From JBEKYD01 sp052325345 (GTDB taxonomy: Bacteria; Acidobacteriota; Terriglobia; Bryobacterales; Bryobacteraceae): a stretch of 42,662 nt of DNA. A program made the translations under genes and the position numbers. The DNA is taken from assembly GCA_052325345.1 (NCBI GenBank), contig JBKQVG010000140.1, positions 1 to 42,662 on the forward strand. The letters are read 5' to 3'. Of the stretch, positions 18,519 through 27,354 are shown piece after piece (the stretch's first letter is position 1; the number at the start of each line of letters is the position of its first letter). A model generated the notes under the pieces. The model made no database searches. It was not told where the DNA came from and saw only the letters and a list, made by a program, of their open reading frames with translations.

Positions 18519-20435
18519 ATGATGACGCGTCCGGGGTGGAAGAGTACCGCTGCCTACGGGGGCTTATTGGCGGCGGCATTTTTGGCCGCCGTTCTGGCCA
18601 GCCTCCAGCCCCAGCTTGGCGAAGGGCTGGATCATTGGGCCTACGATTTCATGTTCCGGAGCTACGAGCCTCCCCCCTGGCGGACCCAATCGGTGATTCT
18701 GGCGATTGACGAACCTACCCTCCAGGCCTACGGCGGGGTGGAGCGCTTGCGCGGTCCGCTGGCTTCCGCGTTGCGCTCGCTCGCTCCGGCCGTACCCAAG
18801 GCAATCGCCATCGACATCACCCTGGCCGATCCTGGAATCGATTCCGAGGCCGATGCCAGCCTCGCGGCGGCGCTCGCCGCCACGCCCCGCGTGGTGCTCG
18901 CCAGCGACATGGGCAGCGGGGAAAGCTGGGAAGATCCGCTGCCCAAGTTCCGGGCGGGCGGCGCGGCCCTGGGCCAGGTACACACCGAGCCCGACGCCGA
19001 CGGCATTACCCGCGCCATCGCGCTCGAAAAGCGCCTGGGCAGAGTGCGCCGCTGGGCGCTTGCGCTGGAGGCCTTTCGTCTCAGCCGCGGCGCCGCGCGC
19101 ATCCTGGAATCGCCGCAGGATCTTCAGGTGGGAGACACCATTATCCCGGTTCCCAGAAAGGAGACCGACCGCACCCGCAACCGCAACGACAGCCGTATCA
19201 TGCGCGTCCGCTACATCCCCGCCGACCGGCCCCTGGCCATTCCCCGCATTTCTCTCAAGAAGCTGGTGGACGATCCTCGGTTGGCGCGCCAATGTGCCGG
19301 CAAGGTGGTCTTCGTGGGCTTGACCGCCGTCACCGCCCTGCACGACCGTTTGCAGACCCCGGTTGCCCCTTCGGCCCAGACAGCCGGCGTCGAAATCAAC
19401 GCCAACGCCTTCGAGACCATGGCGCAGGGATTGTTCCTCACGGACGTAGCCTACCCGTGGGTGCTGCTGTTCAGCCTGGCTCTGGTGGCCGCGGCCGGTT
19501 TGGCGTTTCGCTATCTGCCCGGCGCGCCGGCCTATGCCTCGGCGGCGGCCATTCTGGTGCTGGCCGGCGCCGTCCCCTATGCCTTGTTTATCCACCGGCT
19601 GGTGCTGCCGTTCTCGATGCCGGCCTTCGCGGCTGCGCTCGGCACCATGGCGGCGGCCGGTTATTATTACCTGGTGATCCGCCGCGACTTGGCGGTGGAG
19701 CACGCCGCCCGCACCCGCTACCAACAGGCCATGCAGTTTGTCACCCATGAAATGCGCACCCCGCTTTCGGCCATCCAGGGCTCCAGCGAACTGATGTCGC
19801 GCTACGCCCTCAACGAGGAAAAGCGCAAGCAGATTGCGCTGTTGATCAATACCGAATCGAAGCGCCTGGCCAGAATGGTGGAAGTGTTCCTGAGCGTGGA
19901 AAGGCTCTCGGCCGGCCAGATGGAGCTGAAACGCGAGCCCATCGCGGTCAAAGCCATGGTGGAGTTATGCGTGGAACGCGTCCGCCCGTTGGCCGAGCGC
20001 AAACATATCGCCATTGCCATCGAGCCCGTCTCTGGCGAGCTGTACTTGTCCGGTGACCGCGAGTTAGTGGAATACGCCTGCTACAATCTGCTTACCAACG
20101 CCGTAAAGTACTCCCCGCAGCGGACCGAGGTCACCGTATCCGCGCGCAAACAGGACGGTCTCGTCGGCATCGCGGTCAAGGATCAGGGCATCGGAATGGA
20201 CCAGAAGGAAGTTCGGCAGATTTTCCAAAAATTCTATCGCACCCGTAAAGCCGAGGAATCCGGCGAAGCCGGCAGCGGCATCGGGCTCTCCATCGTGCAG
20301 CAAATCGTGGAACAGCACGATGGGCGCATCGATGTCACCAGCCAGCCGGGCGCCGGCTCGTGCTTTACTGTGGTCCTGCCGGCCGCGCCGGCTCCGGCTT
20401 CGGCACCTGTAGAAAACCAGGTGGAACGAAACTGA
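18519..20435 (+). CDS. CHASE2-domain sensor histidine kinase
   Basis: This 638-residue inner-membrane kinase has an N-terminal membrane helix (about 12-30), a periplasmic CHASE2 sensor (about 35-305), three closely packed membrane helices (about 312-388), a HisKA domain with phosphoacceptor H410 in FVTHEMRTPLSAIQG, and an ATPase domain with N box YNLLTNAVKYSP (522-533), G1 DQGIGM (555-560), FQKFYR (569-574) and G2 GSGIGLSIV. All catalytic motifs are intact. CHASE2 ligands are unknown. GAAGG touches the first of two adjacent ATGs, so the second (18522) may be used. The stop shares one base with the next start (TGATG), marking a coupled pair with the response regulator. Confidence 0.93.
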   Translation: MMTRPGWKSTAAYGGLLAAAFLAAVLASLQPQLGEGLDHWAYDFMFRSYEPPPWRTQSVILAIDEPTLQAYGGVERLRGPLASALRSLAPAVPKAIAIDITLADPGIDSEADASLAAALAATPRVVLASDMGSGESWEDPLPKFRAGGAALGQVHTEPDADGITRAIALEKRLGRVRRWALALEAFRLSRGAARILESPQDLQVGDTIIPVPRKETDRTRNRNDSRIMRVRYIPADRPLAIPRISLKKLVDDPRLARQCAGKVVFVGLTAVTALHDRLQTPVAPSAQTAGVEINANAFETMAQGLFLTDVAYPWVLLFSLALVAAAGLAFRYLPGAPAYASAAAILVLAGAVPYALFIHRLVLPFSMPAFAAALGTMAAAGYYYLVIRRDLAVEHAARTRYQQAMQFVTHEMRTPLSAIQGSSELMSRYALNEEKRKQIALLINTESKRLARMVEVFLSVERLSAGQMELKREPIAVKAMVELCVERVRPLAERKHIAIAIEPVSGELYLSGDRELVEYACYNLLTNAVKYSPQRTEVTVSARKQDGLVGIAVKDQGIGMDQKEVRQIFQKFYRTRKAEESGEAGSGIGLSIVQQIVEQHDGRIDVTSQPGAGSCFTVVLPAAPAPASAPVENQVERN

Positions 20436-21742
20436 TGGAGAAGTTGCTGCTGGTAGAGGACGATCCGGCCCTCCAGTTCACTATCCAGACCGCGCTGGAG
20501 GAAAAAGGCTACGCGGTGGAATCGGCCTCCACAACCGGCGAGGCCATCGAACGGCTGGCCGGGACCGCCTACGCCATCGTCATTACCGACATCTATATCG
20601 ACGAACGCACCGGCCTCGATGTGCTCGATGCCGCCAAGCGTAAAGATCCCCACTGCGCCGTCATCCTGATGACGGGCCGGGGCACGGTTGAAACTGTGAT
20701 GGCCGCCACCCGCGGCGGAGCGTTCGATTACATCGCCAAGCCCTTCGACCTGGACGTGATGATCGATGCCGTGGAGCGCGCCGTGGCCGCCCGCGCCGAA
20801 CAGGAAGGCGAAGCCGAGGAAGAGGACCTGCCGGAAACCGAGATGATCGGCGTCTCGCCCGGCATGGTCGAGGTTTACAAGGTGGTTTCGCGGGTGGCGC
20901 CCACCGATGCCACGGTGGTGGTGGAAGGCGACACGGGCACCGGCAAAGACCTGGTGGCGCGCATGATCCACCGGTTCAGCGGCGCCCGGTCCAGCCAGCC
21001 GTTTGTGCCCGTGGATTGCGGCGCCATCGCGCCCACGCTGCTCGAAAGCGAACTGTTCGGCGCCATGCGCGGGGCCTTCACCGGGGCCGACCGCGACCGT
21101 GTCGGCGTGTTCGAAGCCGCCAACCGCGGCACCGTCTTCCTGGACGAGATCGGCGACATCGAGCTCAGTTTCCAGCTTGCCCTGCTGCGCTTTCTCGAGA
21201 ACCACGAGATTCGCCCCGTCGGCGCCAGCCGCTCGAAGAAAGTCGATGTGCGCGTGATCGCCGCCACCAATCGCGATCTGCAGCGCATGGTGGAAGACGG
21301 CAAGTTTCGCGAAGACCTCTGGCACCGCCTGAACGTGGTGCGCATCGTGATGCCGCCCTTGCGCGAACGCCGCGGCGATATACCCCTGTTGGCGCGCTTC
21401 TTCCTCAACAAGTTCAACCAGCTCTACACCCGCGATGTGAAGCTGACCGAATCCGGCATCAAGGCCCTCCAGGATTACACATGGCCCGGCAATGTGCGCC
21501 AGTTGCAGCACCTCATCGAGCGGCTCAGCGTGCTGGCCGAGCGCGTCGACGCCCCCGCCGTGCTGCAGGCCCTGACCGTGATGGAATCGCGCGATAAGCC
21601 GGTCGAAACCCTGGCCGACGCCGAGGAGGAGCAGATCCGCCGCGTTCTCGCCGCCACCGGCGGCAACAAGAGCAAGGCCGCGCAGATCCTGGGCATCGAG
21701 CGCAAAACGCTGTACCGGAAACTGGATAGGATGAAGCTGTAG
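20435..21742 (+). CDS. NtrC-type sigma-54 response regulator
   Basis: This 435-residue protein has a receiver (1-120; phosphoacceptor D52 in VITDIYID, K102 in YIAKPF), an AAA+ sigma-54 activator domain (about 137-365; Walker A GDTGTGK 165-171, GAFTGA 213-218, Walker B TVFLDEIG 233-240) and a C-terminal Fis-type helix-turn-helix (397-435). I chose the ATG at 20435, which overlaps the kinase stop by one base, over a GTG 25 codons upstream. The partner kinase is the CHASE2 protein. Its last 39 residues are repeated exactly at the end of the VapC-like protein downstream. Confidence 0.95.
   Translation: MEKLLLVEDDPALQFTIQTALEEKGYAVESASTTGEAIERLAGTAYAIVITDIYIDERTGLDVLDAAKRKDPHCAVILMTGRGTVETVMAATRGGAFDYIAKPFDLDVMIDAVERAVAARAEQEGEAEEEDLPETEMIGVSPGMVEVYKVVSRVAPTDATVVVEGDTGTGKDLVARMIHRFSGARSSQPFVPVDCGAIAPTLLESELFGAMRGAFTGADRDRVGVFEAANRGTVFLDEIGDIELSFQLALLRFLENHEIRPVGASRSKKVDVRVIAATNRDLQRMVEDGKFREDLWHRLNVVRIVMPPLRERRGDIPLLARFFLNKFNQLYTRDVKLTESGIKALQDYTWPGNVRQLQHLIERLSVLAERVDAPAVLQALTVMESRDKPVETLADAEEEQIRRVLAATGGNKSKAAQILGIERKTLYRKLDRMKL
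21623..21739 (+). repeat. Fis-tail repeat, copy 1 (end of response regulator)
   Basis: These 39 codons encode the same 39 residues as 22550-22666. The two copies differ at 17 of 117 bases and every difference is synonymous. Both copies end at the stop codon TAG, beyond which the flanking DNA is unrelated. Confidence 0.95.
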
Positions 21743-21797
21743 AGGCGGTGCCCGCGCCACTTCGCCGTGCGCGGTACGATGTTGAAGAGAGGCGACA

Positions 21798-22052
21798 ATG
21801 ACAATCACGCTGGAACTCCCACCCGACGCCGAAGCGGGTCTGGCCGCCCAAGCCCAAGCTCGTGGTCTCTCGCTGGACGACTTTCTTCGAACCATCATCG
21901 CCACTGCGGCCATGGAATCGCTGAAATTCGCTCCGCCGCTTCCTCGCCAAGGAGAAGAACTGGACCGGGCGATTGACCAGCTTTTCGACACCGTCCCGAT
22001 TCCGCCGGGAGTTGGCCAGGGAGCCATGCGCCGCGAGAACTGGTATCGATGA
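21798..22052 (+). CDS. VapB-like antitoxin
   Basis: This 84-residue protein begins with MTITLELPPDAEAGL, the strand-helix start seen in ribbon-helix-helix-type antitoxins, followed by a helix (GLSLDDFLRTIIATAAM). The C-terminal 35 residues are proline-rich and would wrap the toxin. AGAGG lies about six bases before the ATG. Its stop overlaps the toxin start (ATGA), the usual coupling that keeps antitoxin in excess. It begins 55 bp after the response regulator, inside the segment flanked by the two Fis-tail copies. By analogy with VapB it should repress its own promoter; no operator is evident. Confidence 0.75.
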   Translation: MTITLELPPDAEAGLAAQAQARGLSLDDFLRTIIATAAMESLKFAPPLPRQGEELDRAIDQLFDTVPIPPGVGQGAMRRENWYR

Positions 22053-22669
22053 TCGCGGTCGATACCAATGTATTGGTTGGCGCCATCCAAACCTTCGATC
22101 CCCAGTTGCACGCAACCGCGCGCCGCGCGGTGAAGCTTCTCTACCGTCAGGGTGAGCAACTCGCCTGCTTTCCGCAAAACCTTGTCGAATTCTGGAACGT
22201 CTCTACCCGGCCTGCTAACGCCAATGGTCTCGGCCTCTCCCCTGAGCAGGCAGCTCGATACGTAGATCGCTTTCAGGCGCTTTTGCGGCTCCTCCCCGAG
22301 ACTCCGGCGGTCTTTTCGACTTGGCGAAAGCTTGTGCTGGAGCACCGCGTCTCCGGGATTCAAGTCCACGATGCGCGGATCGTTGCGGCGATGACGGTTC
22401 ATCAGGTGGACAGGATACTTAGCTTCGACGACGACCTCAAGCGTTACACCGGCATCACCGTCGTTCATCCAGCGGATGTAAGCAGCGTAGTGTCCTGGGA
22501 CTCCACGTCCCCAGAAGCCCCTCTTCCTCTGCCTGCTACACGCGAAACAGAAGAAGAACAGATTCGCCGCGTGCTCGCCGCCACCGGCGGCAACAAGAGC
22601 AAAGCCGCCCAGATTTTGGGCATCGAGCGGAAGACGCTCTATCGTAAGCTGGACCGGATGAAGCTGTAG
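22049..22669 (+). CDS. PIN-domain toxin (VapC-like) fused to a Fis-type helix-turn-helix tail
   Basis: The first 145 residues form a PIN ribonuclease domain with acidic residues D5 (AVDTNVL), E47 (NLVEFWN), D108 (VHDARI) and D127 (SFDDDL), as in VapC toxins that cleave tRNA or rRNA. Ordinary VapC proteins end near residue 140. Here a proline/serine-rich linker (about 146-167) leads to residues 168-206, identical to the last 39 residues of the sigma-54 regulator upstream. The tail is in frame and unbroken, but its expression and function are unproven. The next gene converges with only three bases between stop codons. Confidence 0.82.
   Translation: MIAVDTNVLVGAIQTFDPQLHATARRAVKLLYRQGEQLACFPQNLVEFWNVSTRPANANGLGLSPEQAARYVDRFQALLRLLPETPAVFSTWRKLVLEHRVSGIQVHDARIVAAMTVHQVDRILSFDDDLKRYTGITVVHPADVSSVVSWDSTSPEAPLPLPATRETEEEQIRRVLAATGGNKSKAAQILGIERKTLYRKLDRMKL
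22550..22666 (+). repeat. Fis-tail repeat, copy 2 (end of VapC-like protein)
   Basis: This is the second copy of the 39-codon block, 927 bp downstream of copy 1. Protein identity is 39/39 and DNA identity 100/117. The segment between the copies holds only the antitoxin and the PIN domain. Confidence 0.95.
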
Positions 22670-22672
22670 GAT

Positions 22673-23155
22673 TCAGGGGAACAGGATCTGGCGTACGGTT
22701 GCACGTAAGCGATGGAGTTCGGCTGCGTTGTGCCTGAGGAGACGGTGCCCCCAAGTCGTGTCGGTATCTTCGCGGCAGTCCCGCGCCAGCGCCAAGCCGA
22801 TTGTTTCGTAGGAGCCGAGATCGGCCCTCAGCGCCTCCGGTTCGCTTAAGGCGCCTAGAATAAAGACCCGTTGCGCCAAATGCCCGGGTATCCTGGCTTT
22901 CGCTTCTTGCAGCCTCTGTTCCTTGCCATCAAGATCAATCAATAGGATCATGTGCCGGTAGGGATTACGATCCATCGCCGCAACATGCGTCGAGAGAAAC
23001 TCCTCCAGGACGTTCATCCATCCACCGGCCTGCTTTAGCACCTGAAACTGCCGAGTCAAAATGTGCGGATCCAGATGAAAGCCGTTGGCTAATTGCCTGT
23101 TGGCGTCGTCTTCCGGCAGCACGAAGACGTGTGGCCGCTTCCTGTTAACGCTCAT
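22673..23155 (-). CDS. TOPRIM-like partner protein of the adjacent ATPase
   Basis: This 160-residue protein has no name I can give with certainty. Strand 1 carries FVLPEDDANRQ with E15, and a hydrophobic strand ends in LLIDLDG with D74 and D76; an acidic residue followed by a DxD pair is the metal-site pattern of TOPRIM nucleases. SEPEALR at 104-110 adds further acidic positions. The start overlaps the ATPase stop (ATGA), so the two are coupled. ATPase plus TOPRIM pairs are known in OLD, PARIS and AbiL-type defence; membership here is inferred. It could instead be a non-nuclease adaptor. Confidence 0.6.
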   Translation of the reverse strand: MSVNRKRPHVFVLPEDDANRQLANGFHLDPHILTRQFQVLKQAGGWMNVLEEFLSTHVAAMDRNPYRHMILLIDLDGKEQRLQEAKARIPGHLAQRVFILGALSEPEALRADLGSYETIGLALARDCREDTDTTWGHRLLRHNAAELHRLRATVRQILFP

Positions 23156-24234
23156 GGCTCCAGGTCGCCGCGAATCATCGCACCGACAAGATCTCCGCTG
23201 ACCTGCATTTCCGTGAGTGGCCGCACGATCGTTGGCTCAAGATGACTGTTCCGGTAGAGAACGAATGTATTCTCGTCCGAGAAGCGGCGAATCGCTTCGG
23301 CGTTGTGCGAGGTCGCGATGAACTGGCCGCCAGCTTGGAACGCCTTGCGAAGAGCCAGGACGAAGTGACCGACCTCGGAGATGGCAAGGTAATTGTCGGG
23401 CTCATCCCAGAAACAAAGCAGAGGGCCATAAGCGTCGTTCGCGGCAATTACCAAGGCGCATATCATGAAGCATTTTTCGCCATCGGAGAGTGCGCCAAAC
23501 GGAAGCTTCAGGGTTCCCTGATCGTTGGAAAACTGAATGACCAGGCTCCGGGAGTCCGCGCCGATCAGGGGATTCTTGATGTCTTTCAGGTCGGGCATGA
23601 CCTGCCTGAGATACTCGTCGACCTTCGCGTAGGAGGACGGCGCATAAGCCAGGAGACCGGCAAACCACGCGCCAAAGTCGGTGACCTGAGGATTCGGCTC
23701 CAGCGTCTCGTCCTTGGAGTCTCCTAGAATCAGGACGGGCGTCGGCCGAAGGATTAGCGTGCGAGCCAGCCATTGCTTGAAAACGAGTGGTTGCGGAAAC
23801 ATCGCCAAGGCGACGAAATCCCACTCGACATTAAAACTAACCTCCTTCGTGCTCGCAACACGGATCTCCTCCGGCTCCCGGGTGTAGAGCGGCTTGCCGT
23901 CAACGGTGAGCTTCTCTTCGAGCACGTGAAGCCCTTTGAGCCCCGTCGCGAGCTGAAAAGCGATACTGTACCCGTAAATCCTGCCTTCCAACTCAATCTC
24001 GATCTCAAAGCGCATGGGCACATCCGCGCGCTCCCGCGTGAAATCCCCCGGTTTCACCAGTTCGCCCACCCTGCTCGCGCCTCGCCCGATTTTCTGCAGG
24101 ATCTCCAGCGCGAGCCCAATCGCCGTTTTGCCCGCGCCATTTTTCCCGATCAGAAGCAAGGAGGACTGGCCGGAGACGGGTAATTCGAAGTTCTCCAGGC
24201 AGCGGAAGTTATGAACGTAAAGGCGGCGTATCAC
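23152..24234 (-). CDS. AAA_21/OLD-like ABC-type ATPase
   Basis: This 360-residue cytoplasmic ATPase has Walker A GKNGAGKT (30-37), signature LSDGE (249-253), Walker B LLCFWDEP (272-279) with E278 as the catalytic base, and an H-loop His at 310 in FIATSHN. The short span between Walker A and signature, without a long coiled coil, fits the AAA_21/OLD-type group rather than SMC or RecN. The N-terminus (RLYVHNFRCL) is typical of these proteins. The start is a GTG with no clear ribosome site. It is coupled to the TOPRIM-like gene; base composition looks lower in GC than neighbouring genes. A defence role is likely by family, not shown. Confidence 0.82.
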   Translation of the reverse strand: MIRRLYVHNFRCLENFELPVSGQSSLLLIGKNGAGKTAIGLALEILQKIGRGASRVGELVKPGDFTRERADVPMRFEIEIELEGRIYGYSIAFQLATGLKGLHVLEEKLTVDGKPLYTREPEEIRVASTKEVSFNVEWDFVALAMFPQPLVFKQWLARTLILRPTPVLILGDSKDETLEPNPQVTDFGAWFAGLLAYAPSSYAKVDEYLRQVMPDLKDIKNPLIGADSRSLVIQFSNDQGTLKLPFGALSDGEKCFMICALVIAANDAYGPLLCFWDEPDNYLAISEVGHFVLALRKAFQAGGQFIATSHNAEAIRRFSDENTFVLYRNSHLEPTIVRPLTEMQVSGDLVGAMIRGDLEP

Positions 24235-24273
24235 AAGAGCATGATACCGCTCATCCGGCGCTTTGCCACGCGC

Positions 24274-26025
24274 TTACCTTCCGCCCAGCATCAGTTGATA
24301 CTGCCGCTCGGCTTCCGGATCGGGCTCCACTTTGCGCTCCAGGTAATAGGCCATCCAGCGGCGGGCGTCGGGGGTGTCTTGCAGGTACAGGAACAGCTTG
24401 GCCATGCCGCGCGCGCAGTTCGGTTCGGAAGGCGCCACGCGGATGTGTTCGGCGCACTCCTCTTGCATGGCCGCGATCGCTTCCGCATTGGGAAGCGGCT
24501 CGACACCCGGCGGCGGATGCCGCATGAATATGGCCGCCACGGCGCCTTTATAAACCAGCTTCCACACCGTCTGGTCGGGATTGGCCAACGCCACCATCAG
24601 CATGTGCGGCTCGCCGGCGGTATATTCGAAACCGGTGACGACGACGGTTTGAATGCCGTAATCGTCCAGGATCTGCAGCGGCGGCTTGCCGGCATTGATG
24701 TTGTAAGTCAACAGGCGGTAATCGCGATAGACGGTTTCATTCAACAGGCGGCCATCGACGAATACCAGGTCGTTGGGCCAGAGACGCCACATCAGATAGC
24801 CGCCATGTTCCAGGTTGTTGTAAATTCGCCCGGTGACGTGGTGCGCGAGCAGAAAATCGGCGGCGCCGGCGGGGCGCGTGCCCTCCTGGGCATAGAACTG
24901 GAGGGCCTTGCCGTCCGCAATCCGCGCCACGCCGATGGCTAGAACCGCGGCCGCGATGGCGAACTCGGCGGCCGCCGGCAGCGGGCGCGTTTTCCAGGGG
25001 AAATAAGTGGCGATCACCACCGGGGCGAACAGGCCGATAAAGACGACGTTTCGGACCGCGTAGATGCCAGCCAGGCCGAACAGCGCGAACAGCAGCACGT
25101 CCACGAAGCGGGCTTTGCCGCCGGTCCACAGCAAGACCAGCGCGCCGGCCGCGAGCAGCACCAGGAAGCCTCCCGGAGGCCAGAGCACGGTGGGCTGCCA
25201 CTCGGCGATCACCGAGAGCATGTGGCTGTGGCGGAAATAGAGGATGGTGGTAACGGCATTCCAGCCGTTAGGGTTCGCCAGGGAAACCAGAATCGTCGCC
25301 ACGGATGCGAGCCACAGGCGGGCCTCGCCGGCAGGAGGCCGGCCGCGCAGGCGCTGGTAGAGTGCTTCGGCGCAAAAGCCTCCAACCAGGATCCAGCTCA
25401 TGATGAAACCGCCGTGGCAATTGGCCCATACCAGCGCCAGCGGGGGCAGCAGCCAGAGCGGACGGCGCGCGTCCAGGACGAGCAGGAACACGGCGGCAAA
25501 GAAGATGGTGAAGATGTGCGGCCGGTCGGCAGCGCTCAGGTAGAGGACGGTAGCCGGAGCCAGCGCCGCCGCGATGGAGAGGTAGAAGCGCGTGGTGCGG
25601 CGCCAAACCACGAGTCCGATGGCGCCGCAGGCGGTCGCCAGAATCAAAGCGCGGAACAGCACTATCGCGCCGTAGCCTCCCAGCCGATAAAGCGGGTAGA
25701 AGATGACTTCCGTCAGCCACTCCTGGGTGAGGTTGAAGTGGCGGACAATGTCTTCGCCGGGATACGCCGGCCCGCGGAGATAGGTGGCAAAGCCGAACGG
25801 ATCGGGCACCGGCAGGCGGTGGTACGTCAGGATGTACTTGCCCATTTCCAGGTGCCACCAGCCGTCATTGGACTGGAAAGACGTGGAGAAGCAACACAGA
25901 AGCGTGAAGCCGGCCAGGACCAATACCAGCGGGTGCAGCCAATGAGGCGCGACGGCGGGAACGGCAGCCGCGGCCGGACGTTTCGCTGGCTGGGCGGCCG
26001 CGTGGCGAGGGGAGCGTCGCGACAT
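24274..26025 (-). CDS. Polytopic membrane protein, GT-C-like, with C-terminal soluble domain
   Basis: This 583-residue protein has an alanine/proline-rich cytoplasmic start (1-28), roughly ten hydrophobic segments between about residues 31 and 365, and a soluble C-terminus of about 215 residues. After the first helix comes SNDGWWHLEMGKYIL (52-66), with Asp and His in the first outer loop as in many GT-C glycosyltransferases that use lipid-linked sugars. I cannot name the donor or acceptor. The C-terminal part contains an NLEHGGYLMWRLWP stretch common to such proteins. It is 39 bp upstream of the ATPase gene on the same strand, perhaps by chance. Confidence 0.6.
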   Translation of the reverse strand: MSRRSPRHAAAQPAKRPAAAAVPAVAPHWLHPLVLVLAGFTLLCCFSTSFQSNDGWWHLEMGKYILTYHRLPVPDPFGFATYLRGPAYPGEDIVRHFNLTQEWLTEVIFYPLYRLGGYGAIVLFRALILATACGAIGLVVWRRTTRFYLSIAAALAPATVLYLSAADRPHIFTIFFAAVFLLVLDARRPLWLLPPLALVWANCHGGFIMSWILVGGFCAEALYQRLRGRPPAGEARLWLASVATILVSLANPNGWNAVTTILYFRHSHMLSVIAEWQPTVLWPPGGFLVLLAAGALVLLWTGGKARFVDVLLFALFGLAGIYAVRNVVFIGLFAPVVIATYFPWKTRPLPAAAEFAIAAAVLAIGVARIADGKALQFYAQEGTRPAGAADFLLAHHVTGRIYNNLEHGGYLMWRLWPNDLVFVDGRLLNETVYRDYRLLTYNINAGKPPLQILDDYGIQTVVVTGFEYTAGEPHMLMVALANPDQTVWKLVYKGAVAAIFMRHPPPGVEPLPNAEAIAAMQEECAEHIRVAPSEPNCARGMAKLFLYLQDTPDARRWMAYYLERKVEPDPEAERQYQLMLGGR

Positions 26026-26184
26026 GGGATAGGTAATTTTAGCATCGGGCCAAGGAAGTCCAAGAATGGGATTTGTCGACCGGCGAACTAGAGGAGCCGC
26101 AGGTGCTTGACGCCAATTCCTGCCGGAAGGCTGTGAACCGCTGCGTTTGATGTCGATTCCAGAATTCCTTCACCTGGTGGTCGT

Positions 26185-27192
26185 TTAGCGGCCGGTCATC
26201 TGCTCCAGCTTTTCGGGGTACCGAGCGCCTTGCACCGTGATCTTCGAGGCGGCGTTCTCGATGTCACGGAGATCGTCGGGCGTGAGTTCGACTGAGACTG
26301 CCCCGATGTTCTCGTCCAAGCGGTGCAGCTTTGTGGTGCCTGGGATCGGTACGATCCACGTCTTCTGGGCCAGCAGCCAGGCGAGCGCGATCTGAGCAGG
26401 TGTCGCCCTCTTCCGTTCCCCGATGCCGGCGAGCAGATCGATTAGCGCCTGATTCGCCTTGAGAGCCTCCGGCGTGAAGCGAGGCAAGGTGCTGCGAAAG
26501 TCGGAGCTGTCGAACGTCGCATTTTCGTCGATCTTGCCCGTGAGGAAGCCCTTGCCCAGGGGGCTGTACGGGACAAGGCCGATTCCGAGTTCCTCAAGGA
26601 CCGGTATGACTTCCTTCTCCGGAGTCCTCGTCCACAGCGAGTATTCGCTCTGGAGAGCAGTGACCGGCTGGACTGCGTGCGCGCGACGGATGGTTTGCAC
26701 GCCTGCTTCGGAAAGGCCGAAGTGCCTGACCTTGCCTTCCTGAATCAGGTCCTTCACCGCTCCAGCTACGTCTTCGATAGGCACGTTCGGGTCAACCCGA
26801 TGCTGATAGAGCAAGTCGATGACATCAACCTTGAGCCGTTTGAGCGAGCCCTCGGCGGCTTGCTTGATGTGCTCTGGCCGGCTGTTCAGGACGGGCGAAC
26901 CCCTCATCCCGCGGGGATCGAAATCAGGACTGAGGTCGAACCCGAATTTGGTGGCGATCACGACACGGTCACGGAAGGGAGCGAGAGCTTCGCCGACGAG
27001 CTCTTCGTTCAAGAACGGACCGTAGACCTCGGCAGTGTCGAAGAATGTGATGCCGCGTTCCACGGCTGCCCGGAGAAGAGAGGTCATCTCCCGCGTGTCT
27101 TTGGGCGGACCGTAGGAAAAGCTCATTCCCATGCAGCCGAGCCCGAGAGCCGATACTTCCAAGCCGCTATTTCCAAGTTTGCGCTTCTGCAT
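26185..27192 (-). CDS. Aldo/keto reductase
   Basis: This 335-residue cytoplasmic NADPH-dependent oxidoreductase is a complete TIM barrel with catalytic tetrad D52 and Y57 (FFDTAEVYG), K82 (VIATKFG) and H131 (LLYQHRVDP). The cofactor loop is IPGTTKLHRLDENIGA near residues 283-298. It resembles the YakC/AKR13-type group that reduces aldehydes such as methylglyoxal; the true substrate is unknown. AAGGAG lies six bases before the ATG. The AraC-type gene is divergent, 162 bp away, and probably controls it. Codon use looks less GC-rich than the flanking genes, which fits transfer as a unit. Confidence 0.93.
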   Translation of the reverse strand: MQKRKLGNSGLEVSALGLGCMGMSFSYGPPKDTREMTSLLRAAVERGITFFDTAEVYGPFLNEELVGEALAPFRDRVVIATKFGFDLSPDFDPRGMRGSPVLNSRPEHIKQAAEGSLKRLKVDVIDLLYQHRVDPNVPIEDVAGAVKDLIQEGKVRHFGLSEAGVQTIRRAHAVQPVTALQSEYSLWTRTPEKEVIPVLEELGIGLVPYSPLGKGFLTGKIDENATFDSSDFRSTLPRFTPEALKANQALIDLLAGIGERKRATPAQIALAWLLAQKTWIVPIPGTTKLHRLDENIGAVSVELTPDDLRDIENAASKITVQGARYPEKLEQMTGR

Positions 27193-27354
27193 TCTTTCTC
27201 CTTAGGAACCGTTTCTCTCATCTCTAGGTTAGAGTCGAGCACCCTGGAGGCGGTATCCCGATCCTCCCGATTTATTGCCTATTTCTCTTGCACTGTTGAT
27301 CCACGCACAGAGCCAGCAGTTATCCTAGGGGTAGAGGAGAGCGAAACTGTTACC
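27193..27354. promoter_or_regulatory. Divergent control region of the reductase and AraC genes
   Basis: This 162 bp segment separates divergent starts and must hold both promoters and the AraC operator. I see partly matching elements such as TCTAGGTTAGAG near 27219 and TCCTAGGGGTAGAGG near 27323, but no clear operator pair. Confidence 0.4.

Noticed and set aside
20234..22468. Open frame of 744 codons on the minus strand
   Set aside because: It lies opposite the kinase, regulator and vapBC genes, all with intact motifs. It is a by-product of high GC codon bias.
26677..27354. Upstream extension of the AraC-type reading frame
   Set aside because: It runs antisense through the aldo/keto reductase and adds no conserved sequence.
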